DNA from: Odobenus rosmarus divergens | Lineage: Eukaryota > Chordata > Mammalia > Carnivora > Odobenidae | Length of the DNA: 64,000 nt | Reading direction: 5' to 3' | Assembly (NCBI RefSeq): GCF_000321225.1 | Contig: NW_004450323.1 | Location: forward strand, 938,229-1,002,228 | Shown: positions 26,001-38,000 of the stretch, one piece after another | Numbering within the stretch: position 1 is the stretch's first letter | How the letters are laid out: every line of letters starts with the position of its first letter | Notes under the pieces: generated by a model | Told to the model about the DNA's origin: nothing | The model's input: the letters and a program-made list of their open reading frames with translations, nothing else | The model's database searches: none | Made by a program: the position numbers and the translations under genes

Positions 26001-29000
26001 GGTGTAACATCAAAAAAGAATATCCACAATTATCTCTAAAGACTATTGGAATACTCTTCCCTTTCTAATTACATATATTCTTTGTGAGGCCAGATTTTCA
26101 GCATATGCTTCGACCAAAACAACATATAGCCACAGATTGCAGACAGAAGCAGATAGGAGAATCCAACTGTCTTCTGTTATGCCAGACATTAAAGATATTT
26201 TTTAAAATGTAAAACAATTCCTCTCCTTTCAAACTAAGCCCTTCTCTCAGTTTGCATCAGCCAAAATTCTTAGGCTAACAGACTTTATAGTGATGTGATT
26301 CATTAAGTGATGGGATTAAAAATTATATCTAAATGCAACAAGTGAAATTATGCAAAAGCAAATGTAAAGTATAACAGTTGAACATTTCTTTTGACCAAGA
26401 TTGTGGACTTTTTTTTGTTTTTACTCTCTGTATAGAAATAGCAAGTGAAGCAGAATCTCCACTACCTTCCTACTCTCACCTACACAGTGAAAGCTCTATT
26501 CCAGAAGAATTGGGCAGCCCTGCTGTTGGATATATACCATCTGAGTCTGTAGCTCAAGAGCAGCCAGGGAGTCCAGATCATAGTGTACTTACTGAAGAAA
26601 TGGTTTTTTCACAAGAACTGGAATCTTCTACCTCTCCTAGTAAACATGTAAGTTAATATCTATTTATCCCTTAAAACTTCTTTGGACAAAAGCCTGTCTA
26701 AAAGGTATATTATTAACAGTTGTTTTCTTTTTTTTAGCAGTTATATTCTTGCAGTTCATGACAGTGTTGACTATCACCCATACCTGTAACATACAGTATA
26801 TGACATTTGAACAGGAGTAAAGATTTTCATTGAATTCTGAAGATTTATGAGTATATGAATTTTAGCTTTAGTGGCAGTTATAAAATTATATATTATTAAG
26901 TCTATTAATATTGAGGGAATAGGAACTTCTAAAATCTTTTAAGATTTTTACTTATTTATTTGACAGAGAGAGAGAGAGAGCACAAGTAGGGGGTGGGGAA
27001 GCAGCAGAGGGAGAGGGAGAAGCAGACTCCCCGCTGAGCAGGGAGCCCAACATGGGGCTCCATCCCAGGATCCTGGAATCACGACCTGAGCCGAAGCGTG
27101 AGCCGAGGGCAGACGCTTAACCGACTGAACAACCCAAGTGCCCCAGGAACTTCTAAAATCTTTAAAAGATAATTTAAGGTTGGGGCACCTGGCTTGCTCA
27201 GCAGTAGAACACGTGACTCTTTTTTTTTTTTTAAGATTTTATTTATTTGAGAGAGAGAATGAGAGAGCATGAGAGTGGGGAGGGTCCGAGGGAGAAACAG
27301 ACTCACTGCTGAGCAGGGAGCCCGATGCGGGACTTGATCCCGGGACTCCAGGATCATGACCTGAGCCGAAGGCAGTCGCTTAACCAACTGAGCCACCCAG
27401 GCGCCCTAGAACACGTAACTCTTGATCTCAGGGTCATGAGTTCGAGCCCCATGTAGGGTGTAGAGATTACTTAAATAAATAAAACTTTAAAAAAAAGATA
27501 ATTGAAGTTTAATTTAAAGATAATATGTAGGAACAATACAAGTTCTTATTAAAATCTGTATTCTGTCATGTAATAGAAACAAGATCTTAAACTGTAATAC
27601 CATTGTGCCTATCTATAATTTCTATAATCTATAATAACTGCCCTTATAAATCAGAATAAAAGTAGTGGTTTCATCTCTTTAAAGCAGATCTGAAATGGTT
27701 ATTGACTCTAAATTAGAATAATGGTCACTATTAGAATAAGGTTTTCCACATTGCCCTTAATTCTATACTTTATTAAAAAAAAAAACCTATCTGATAAAAA
27801 CTTAAGCTAGAAACTTAACTGTTTTTCTTTTGAAATTTGATTTTATAAAGTATATAAAGGAGTTAGCATAATATTATTAAATATTATGTGAACAGAAACT
27901 TTGTTAAAGTCTCTCTGTCTAAAAAAAGGAATATCCTTAAATTCAGAATGGAATATCCTTTGGTAGAGTCTTTATTTTATTGTGGATATGAAGAATGAAT
28001 TGCATTTCCCCTATTGAAAAATCAGTCAGATTCATGTGTGTTATGGCATCTGAAAGATTTGGGGGGAAAACATTTTTTAAACAATGATCTAATGAAGAAT
28101 CTATTCTGGGCTGTGTTGCAAAATATTCCAATGCCTTGGGCGCATACCTGAAAACAGAGGTTTTAGATTATAAAAGGCTTCTAATTAAATTATCATGTTA
28201 GCAAACTCTTAGTTATTATGTGAAAATAGGGTTGTATACATAATTGTAGCATGGAATTTACAACCAAACTATGTTTTTTGACACAATCTTATTATTACTT
28301 CCTGTGAATTGATTAGATCATACCTAGCATTGTTATTGAGATTCAGAATAGCCATCACCTGATCAAACTCTAAAAATTAGTTTTCTTCCTCACAAGAAAA
28401 TATGTCAAAGAAATAAAACTAGATATCTTAAAGTGGCTTTTATAATAAAAACTAATATTTATTGAGTGCTTACTTACCAAGTGTCAGCTAATAATGCTAA
28501 ATGCCTTATGTGGATTATCCTCACAACAATTCTGTAGATACTGTGTTAAGCCCCACTCTGAAGCTCTGCAGGCTAGGAAACTTGCCCAAATTCACAGATA
28601 TAAGAAGTGATGGTAGCTAGATATCAAAGTAGGCATTCTTACTTCCACCTGATGTCAGGGTAGAAATTACGTCCTTTGTAATACTGTCTTGTGGACAGTG
28701 TTCTTATGCTCTCTTTTCTTCCCTCTCTTTTTTCCTTCTTTCCACAAAACTAGTACATTTTTAGTATTTTTAAAGTTTTTCAGTTTTATTGAGATATAAT
28801 TGACACACAGCACTGTAGAAGTTTAAGGTGTACAGCATAATGGCTTGACATGTATATATTGTGAAATACTTATTACAATAAGTTTAGTTGAAATCCCTCA
28901 CTTCATAAAGTAACCAAAAAAAGTCTTTTTCTTTATAATGAGAATGTTTATGCTCCTCTCTTAGCAATTTTCACATGTACCATACAGCAGTGTTAACTAT

Positions 29001-32000
29001 AGTCATCACATAGTACATTACATCCCTAGGACTTATGTATCTTATAACTGGAAGTTTGTACCTTTGCCCACCTTCACCCGATTCCCCCCACCTCTGGTAA
29101 CCACAAATCTGATCTCTTCTTCTGTGAGTTTGGTTGTTTTTTTTTTTTTTTTAGATTCTACATATAAGTAAGATCATACAGTATTTGTCTTTCTCTGTCT
29201 GACTTATTTCTCCTAGTACAGTGCCCTCAAGGTCTATCCATGTTGCAAATGGCAGGATTTCCTTCCTTCTTTACGGCTGAATAGTATTCCCACGTGTGTG
29301 TGTGCATGCACATGGTACATACACCACATTTTCTTTATCCATTTATCTTTCAATGGAGAACTACCATATGATCCAGCAACTCCACTTCTGGGTGTATATC
29401 TGAAGGAAATTAAATTACTATGTTGAAAAGATACCTGCACCACGTTCAGAATTTTTTTAATTAAAAAAAATAAGAGGGTAAATATCACTTAAACAGTAGT
29501 CACTCCTACTTTATTATAAACATTTTTAAAAAGCATGCTTCTTTATAAGTTTTTTTCTGTAACTTTAAAAAAAAGTTGAGGTCTTATCCTTTGTATAATT
29601 TATACTGTTTTTACTTTTCATGTCACAGAGTTACTTAAAACTCTTCGTAAATATTATCTTTAACCGCTTGGTATCTCAAATGTTAAATAGATTTTACAAA
29701 TGTATCACAAAACAGTTCCCACTTGGTTTTCTGTTTGAACAGTCACCTCCCAAAAGCTGCACATCCGTGTCAAAGCAGGAGTCTAGCAAAGGAAGTCATA
29801 GGACTGGAGGACAGTATCGTCTGCCTGTCAAATCCCATCAACACTGTTACAGTTGGTCTGATGAGTCATTATCTATGACACAGTCAGGTAAGACTAATAA
29901 CAAGGAGTTAGCTTTCTTTGTATTATATTTGAATTCCTCTTTAATAAGCTTTGTCTATCCATCTGTTAGTATAATGTTATCCTTTGTTGCATTTGTAAAG
30001 GCTTTTTGCTTGCCAAGATTAAATCACATTTCATTGCTTTTCATTGGGAATAATTATTTCCCTTATTATACAAAATATGACAAACGGTTATAGTCTTGGG
30101 TTGCTAATGGGCAGTGTTTTATTTATCAGACATTTGTTGAATTTTTTTTCTATGTGCCAGATACTGCTTATGTGTTCCCATAGCGCTCTGTGCTTCAACT
30201 TGTTATACCAGACAGCATATAAATTGTAACCAGACTTAACCCAGTGGGTCTCCCTTACTAGCATGTAGACTCCTGGAAGGGAGTGTCTGTACCTTGTTAA
30301 TAGTTGTGGCACCAGAACCTAGCAGGTACTTTTCATTGCAAATGGCAGGTACTTATTAAATGTTTCTTGAATGAATTAATGATGACCATGAGGAGAGATA
30401 GGAAGAGGTAGTGCAAGATAGTGTAAGTTTCAAAGGAGGAGGGGTAGAGAGTAGACTGCAAATGGCAGTGGGGGACATTTTCCTGTAATCCTTATGCTAC
30501 TATAAAACTCTGTGCTATTAAACTGTGAAAGAATGAACAGCCTCTATTCTATAAGACTTCAATCTACAAGATTTGATCTTGGGAAACGTACATGTATAGG
30601 GAGTGCTCAGTTTATGTAGGGTTCCACGGGTAATTAATACTGTATTGAGTGTATGCCTTTTGAGCTCATTTTTAGTTTGCATTTGAGAGTAGAAATTTAA
30701 TAGAAAAAATGAAAATATTATTCATATTTTGGTCTTTGATCCTTTTCTGTACCCCCTGTTTTCAGCGTTTCAAACGATGGTAAATCATGGGATTTTCCCA
30801 CACCCATATTTATTCTATTTTATTTTATTTTTTATTAACATATAATTTGTATTATTTGTTTCAGGGGTACAGGTCTATGATTCATCAGTCTTACACAATT
30901 CACAGCGCTCACCATAGCACATGTCCATCACCCAGCCACCCCATCCCTCCCACCCCCCTCCACTCCAGCAACCCTCAATTTGTTTCCTGAGATTAAGAGT
31001 CTCTTATTATTTGTCTCACCCATATTTATAAATCACTCTTTTTCTTTGAATAACTGCATAATATTTCAAAGAGTAGATATACCATAACTTATTTAACCAT
31101 TTCCCTAGTGATGATTATTTAGATTTTCTCAAAATAGCCAATAATGCTCTAGTGAACATCTTCATGTATATATTCTTGATGAATATTTCAGTAAGAATAA
31201 ATTCTTAGAAATGGAATTACTAGGTCAACCCAGTTGAAGAATGTTGTCTACCATATTTATTTGTTGAAAATTATTATTATTTTATATATTTGCTTTCACG
31301 TACTCTGGTGAAAAGTTACAGCCAGTGGAGTAACATGTCAATAGACACAAACTTGATACTTGGAAACATGAATTCTTATCTTGTCTTTCTTACTTACTAG
31401 TGACTTTCTCCAAGTTTCTTTCCCATATTGGATAATCTTTTCCATCTGTTCCATGGAATAATATCGTAACCATCCTTGCGTGAGTTACAGACCAAGGATT
31501 AATGATAATGTTAATAAGATACTGTTTTATTGATAAAACATAATTCAAGTAAGAATGGTTTTAGAGAAATAGCTCTGAGATTTTTAAACTGTAGATGTCA
31601 TCTACCTATTAATGATGACATCATATATGCAGTGTTTGTGGTCAGTTTTAATGTAGTGGAGTTGTATAATGCCTTTCTCACTTAAGTGATGGAGAGTTTG
31701 TTACTAGCCAAATTAATATAGGCCACATGTGTCAAATAATCAGAAACTTAATTTTTTGATTAGAGTATTCTGTCCATCTTGATGTGTTCAAAAAAATCGA
31801 AGTATCATTTACCTGTCCCCCCTTTCTCCCCCACTACCCAAAAAATCCCTGTAGGAGAGAATTCCATAAAGACAATAAATTTATCTAGAGATTCTCTTAG
31901 ATGTTACTAATGATAACTACTATGCAATAATACTGTAATTGATCAGATATATATATAAAGTCCCATTCACGCTCATAGACTTTAATTTCTACCCTTCATT

Positions 32001-35000
32001 TGTATACTTTTGGTTTCTTTAGTACTCAAAAGTAGAAACATTTTCCAAGGTCTTTCATCTAAAAACTCTAAGTTTTTCATCATCCACTGTCAAGTCTTCA
32101 CAACTGTAGATGATAAATATTTTTATTAGAATAATCACTGCTGGTATATGCAATTTTCAAAATATATTAATTTAAAATAATCATTTTGGGAGGGGGACAA
32201 AGTTGAAACTAAGTCTACAGGAGTATAATCGTCCTGTATATAATTTTATCAAAGTAATGGCTCAGGTTTTGGAAGCACATAAAAGCTTATCAAGCTAAAG
32301 AAGCACAGTTTTAGAAGATGCAAAGGTATGGGATTATACTTCATTTTAGAAAGATTTTAATTTTTAGGTCAGCCTGCATGCAGTCCTACTCACAATCATT
32401 ATACTAGAATCATCGAGTCTCTACAAAGCCTGCCACTAAGTGTTCAGAACCTTTTAACCCTGAAATCAATTGATTATTTTTTCAGGAATTAAAAAAATAA
32501 TAAGGGAGATAGTTGCTCTCTCCCCCCACCACCATTTTTAGTTTTAGACCAAAAAATATATTACCTAAAATATAGCTACATAAAATGTTGGTCTTTTGTG
32601 ATTATGAATCCTACCACTATTTATTGAGCTTTTATGGTAGTTGAGGTGCTCTGCTGTGTGCTTTATTCACCTTATTTAATCTTCCCATCAATTCTAGAAA
32701 TCAGTAGGGGTCAGACACCTTACTGACTACCAGTAGTAGATCCAGAGTTGAAAATGGCCTTTATTTTTATGTTATTTCGTGAGTGTTGATCAGTAAATAG
32801 TGAGCTTTGCCCATGCTAAAGGCTCAGTATCATGCTACCGCTGGTATAAGATGGGTGTAACTTTCCTGAAGTATCTTGAGTCAGTGGTATAGAAGTGACA
32901 GGAACTTAGATTTCATTATTTCTAATCCAGATATTGGATCACACTATCAAAAAAGACTATAATCCTTTTGCATTTAAATAAATTCCTTAACTAATTCTTA
33001 CGCAATTTAATCTGAAGTACCTGTAACACACCTGGTTATTTATGGTACAATGTTGTAGCGTACATCTGAGTCTTCAGATCTATATACTATAGTATTTCTA
33101 TTGTAATAGTATTTCTATTGCTATTAAATGTCTCACTCAACATTAGTGTGTGGAAATGATACCATTGCGTGATTTTAGGAGGAAGTGTGAGGAATAGTCA
33201 TTTTTATTCTATCTAATTTCCATATGTAGTGAAATAAGCAGCATATTGATTGATTGATTGATTGGCAGGCAGCAAAGCAAGGTTTATTGAGCGATGGCAA
33301 AGTGATAGTACAAAGCTCCGGAGGAAGGAGGGGACTCGAGAGGATTGCGCTAAGCAGCATCTTTAAATGATACTATTTTCATAGCATGTGTGTGGCACTT
33401 ATTATAATGAAATGTCTTTTTCATGATTTTGCTATGACTGGACACCTACTTTGTGTGTTTGTGTGTATAGGGAACTATTGGGAAGATATTAAGATTTAAC
33501 TAGCTTCATTTCAGTTATTTTAAATATTTTAAGAGCTTCTAAAGAAAGGTTACAGCAGAGTATATTTCTTTTTAATTTCTCTCTTTTCCTTTTATGTGGT
33601 ATTAAGACATCATCTGATGATTCACAGTCAGTTTAAAATGACAAAATTTCAGGGTGCCTGGGTGGCTCAGTTGGTTAAGCATCAGACTCTTGGTTTTCAC
33701 TCAGGTCATGATCTCAGGGTCAGGAGATCGAGCCCTGCGATTGGGCGTTGCACTCAGTGGGGGACTCTGCTTGGGATTTAGTCTCTCCCTCTGCCCCTCC
33801 CCCCGCTTACACACACACACACTCTCTCTCTAAAATAAATAAATCTTTAAAAAAATAAAATGACAATTTCAGGGTGTCTGGGTGACTCAGTTAAGTATCC
33901 GACTCTTGATCTCAGCTCAGATATTGATCTCACGGTTGTGATCAGGTCCCACAGTGGGCTTCATGTTGGGCATGGAGCCTACTTTAAAAATAACAGACAA
34001 AATTTCAGTTTGATTTTAATATGACTTAAAAACTATTAACAACTAAGGGGAAGGACAGATAAATACGATTATCTTGTCATCAGGAAATAATTCCTTACAA
34101 TGTCTAAATTTTACTAACCTAAAAGTTTTTCAACTTCTAGTTGCTTATCTCACCAAGACAGGGTACCTTGAGATTTATTTGCAATTTCAAATAGTACAAT
34201 TAGAAAGTGAAAATAAATCGGAGGAGACCCCCCCCCGCCCAATAGAGATTTAGGGGAAAGGAAGGGGAATGTAAATCACTGAAAAAATTTTTTTCAAAGC
34301 TCAAATTCCTTAATTTTAAATGTTAGATGGACTTTAAGTTTAATATCACATTGCTTCTTTTCATTAATAATATAATCAATAGTTATTGAATTAACTATTC
34401 TTTTTTTTTAAAGATTTATTCATTTGAGAGAGAGGGAGGAAGAGGGGCTGGGACAGAGGGAGAGAGAGAGAGAATCTCAAGTAGACTCCTTGCTGAGTGT
34501 GGAGCCTGAAGCAGGGCTCAATACCAGGACCCTGAGATCATGACCTGAGCCAAAATCAAGAGTCAGACACTTAACCAACTGAGCCACCCAGGTGCCCCAA
34601 ATTTAAAGTAAGTTAAAATTAAATAAGAGATTTTGTATCTCTTTCAGAAACAACATCTGACCAAAGTGACATTGAAGGTAGGATCAGAGCCCTAAAGGAT
34701 GAGCTGCGGAAAAGGAAATCAGTTGTGGACCAGCTGAAGAAGGAACAGAGAAAACGGCAGAAGGAAAGATTGAAAGCCCAAGAAGCCAGTCTGATCAAAC
34801 AGTTAGAGGTTAGACATAGGAGGAAGTGGGTTCACTATCAAGGCTAATGTATATGTGAAGCCTAAAATGTTTTTAATGTTAATAAAGTAATGGATTAGAA
34901 TTTTTCAGTATTAGTTTGGTGCCACATTTTAACCTCTTTTTAAAAAATCTCAGGTTATCTAACCAAACTCTTGCTTAAAACATTAAATTAAATATTAAAA

Positions 35001-38000
35001 TAATCTTATAATATCAAGTATTAAGTAAATATTAAAATCAAGTATTAAAATAAAGGGTTTTTTTCTAAATAAGAAAGATTAAGCCTATGAAAGATTGATA
35101 TCCATGCCCTCTGAAGCAAAGAATCATTAGATAAATAATTATATTTTTAAAAAAGATCAATAATTCTAGCTATTGGAATTGTTACTGCCTTTTTAAAAAC
35201 AACTTGTTTTTTAAGCAGAGTGATATTTCTTGCTACACAGTTTATTAATGTGACTCTTTGTACTATTTGAATGGCTCCAAAATGATAATTGTAAACTTGA
35301 CTCTTCTCCCAAGCTCTAGCAACCTTCCCTGATTCTACCCCAGGCTGGAAGCCTGGTTTTGATAGCTTCCTTACTCTGTTTTCTCCTATCCATTCAGTCA
35401 CCAGATCGCATTGATTCTTTTCTTTATAAATCTTCTTGCTTGTCATTTTCCATTCCAACCGCCATCACGCTGTTTGGAGCCTCATAACCTCTCTGCATAG
35501 CCACTTGAATGTCCCTGTCTCTGGTTACTTCCCTATTGCTTGCATACCTTCTGCCAGCTTCGTGTTCCTAAAATGCTACATTCATCATAGAATCAATCTA
35601 AACTTCCTGCTCCTCACAAGAATTCCTTCTCATGACATCACCAGAGAAGATCATTCAGCTTCTACCTGAACACTTCCGTTAATAGGAAATTTCAAATTTT
35701 CAAGGCAGTTGGATTTAGTGTTAGGCTCTAGGTTCTCTGAATGTTAGAAAGCTTTTTGTTATGTTTAGCCAGTATTTCTGTCTTTTTAATGGTCCTTGTT
35801 GTAGTCACACCAGATATGTGTTCCTCCTACCTTTATTAGTTTAATCATCAGATATTTAGGTGCCTATTTGTATGCCAGGAACTCAGCTAATTACTTCACA
35901 CATATTCTTCATTTATCCTCAAGCAACAAGGTATGGCTTTACTGCCCCTGTCTTATAGATGGGGAAACTGAGTTTGAGGGAGATTAATGATACTCAGGGA
36001 CACACAGGTCATAAATGGTAAAGCTAGGGTTTTAATGTATCTCTGATGCTAAATTTTGTACCCTTACCATTATACTGCACTGTCTTCCACATAGAAAATA
36101 GGCTGTTAACAGATGTGGAGAAAATAGACATTTACACAGGTGCATGATACAGAGATGGGAACAGGGATTATAACTTGCACAGATGTTTGGAAGTAGGAAA
36201 AGTGGCTACGGTAGAATGACCATACAGGCAAGAACATGTTGGAATGTATTGGGAAACAATACTTTATTTAAATTATTTAAAAATAAAGATCATGTTCAGG
36301 ACCTTAGAATCAGACTGACAAGTTTGGACTTCCAGTCAGCAGTCTTCAGCCTGACCACCACACATTAGAATTAACTGAGGAGCTTTTTGAAAAATACAAA
36401 TATTCAGGCTCACTCCCAGAGGTATTAATTGGTCTAGGGTGGGGCCCAGGATTTAAAAGCACTAGTGTAGGTAATGAGGAGCCATTGAAAATTAAATGAA
36501 ATATGCTTAGATTGAAAAACGTTGCTCAAAAATGTTCATTAATGGATATGCCAGCCAGAAAGACCTCTAGAGAAGTGCCGTAGAATCCATGTCATTCAAC
36601 ATTTTATTAAATGGTTTACAGACAAAAGAAAGTTCTGTATTTAGGTTTTAGAATTATAGTATATGATGGAGAAATACATAAAATATAGCATTTCATATAA
36701 AATCTTTTGGATTTTATTTAATCACAGATGTAATAAATCAACTACATTCATGTAAGTAAAGCTTTCAGATCAGAATCCAGAGGAAGGTAATATGGATACT
36801 GAAAGTTGTAAAAGTAGGGATTTTAGCCCAAGTTTTAGGGATCTGTAGCAATTGAGTAGCATCCATATGTTCATTCATTCAGTCTTAATATTTATTGACA
36901 GATTTGGGGCCAGACACTGAGTAGGTATTGAACGTACAGTGTTAGACAGAACAGCTGTAGTCTCAGATAATGATGTAAAAGTGGGATTTTAGGCCAGAAA
37001 ATTAAAAAATATAACAGATGAAGGGCTTCCCTTAGATTTCATCCAAATTAGAATTACACAGTAGTGATAATGGTTACAGAACAGCTGATAACATTTTTTG
37101 TAATTCTGAAATCATCATATTCTTAACCACACCCTTCCTTCTTCCTCAGGATTTGTATTCCCTAGTATTCCCAAGAAGGTGCCATTGAACTCAGCATCAC
37201 GGCTAAACTTCTTAAAATTAACATGGAAGTATTAGGACAGCCTTTAAAGAATAATTACATGATCAGCTAAAAAAGTTTCTTAATGTGGCAGAGCCTGAAT
37301 TATTGCTTCATTAAATTTCTGTAGAGTGGAGACTCATTTCCTAATTGATTTAGGGTTATAGTTACACATCTTGCTTATATAGAGACTATTTGAAGAAGGA
37401 TCTATGAATAACTATTGATAGTGCTCTGGGGAATGACACTGGTACTGGGAGAAAGATTTTTACATCTTCTTTACTATTTGAATATTTTACCATAAAATAC
37501 ACTATTTTCTTATTTAAAATAGTTTTTAAAAATTCTGTATAGTGACTCCTCTGATTTTTCTAAACTTAGTCATATGATGAATTCATTAAGAAAACTGAAG
37601 CAGAGCTTAGCCGAGATTTGGAAACATCACCAACAGCCAAGCCTCAGATTAAAACGCTCTCCTCAGCTTCTGAAAAACCCAAGATCAAGCCCCTTCCATT
37701 ACACAGGTAGAAATTTGTGATAACTTATCTATATTCTGCCTTGTTTGAGAAAAGTTTGTGAAAAGCATAAGGAAAGACTTTTAGTAGAGCTAAGTAATTG
37801 TGAAATTGTAGAAGTAAAAATATTGGTTAATATTTTTATTTTCACTAATTTGTTATGTATGATACAATCACAAATCACATGTATAATAAGGTACAGATTT
37901 AAAAATATATTTTGAATTCTGAAATCTGGTGGTTGCAATGAAAATAGTATCCACCAGTATTGCTGTAGTAGCATTGTCAGTTGATATAGACCTTTTGAAA

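Larger units (their letters stand above)
24033..26250 (+). mobile_element. hAT (Charlie/ZBED-like) DNA transposon, copy 2, interrupted
   Basis: Starts cagtggttcttaaagt after the flank tcctagag (24025..24032) and runs to 24762; it resumes at about 25748 after the CHCHD2 insertion and ends near 26250. Around 26085..26190 a decayed frame reads [15 protein letters not shown] and then [15 protein letters not shown], which resembles the C-terminal hAT dimerisation region. The 3' terminus is not recognisable. It carries stops and no intact ORF. Confidence 0.75.
20520..26435 (+). other. CEP350 intron (5.9 kb), almost entirely repeats
   Basis: Between exons 4 and 5. From 5' to 3': L1 ORF2 fossil with a SINE, an old L1-type 3' repeat split by a carnivore L1 and SINEs, another SINE, then hAT copy 2 with the nested CHCHD2 pseudogene. 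Only 23640..23750 and about 26250..26420 look unique. Confidence 0.85.
26648..29742 (+). other. CEP350 intron (3.1 kb)
   Basis: Between exons 5 and 6. Holds a minus SINE, a + SINE with another minus SINE inside it, a MIR and an antisense L1 3' part. 27500..28450 is AT-rich sequence with nothing recognised. Confidence 0.85.
29888..34647 (+). other. CEP350 intron (4.8 kb)
   Basis: Between exons 6 and 7. Holds an L2 3' end, a carnivore L1 3' end, an old L1, a MIR, the 106-bp LTR-like retro-insert, two tandem SINEs and one minus SINE. 31280..32600 and 32770..33230 are AT-rich with nothing recognised. Confidence 0.85.
34809..37569 (+). other. CEP350 intron (2.8 kb)
   Basis: Between exons 7 and 8. 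No CAN-SINE. Holds a MIR, a MER20-like hAT remnant and an L2 end. 35280..35680 is C/T-rich and unlike its surroundings, probably a decayed old repeat I cannot name. 36480..36860 and 36980..37560 show nothing. Confidence 0.85.

Noticed and set aside
29620..30093. 157-codon ORF taken as one exon
   Set aside because: Only 29743..29887 is exon 6; the rest is intron that happens to lack stops, as shown by the splice sites and frame continuity.
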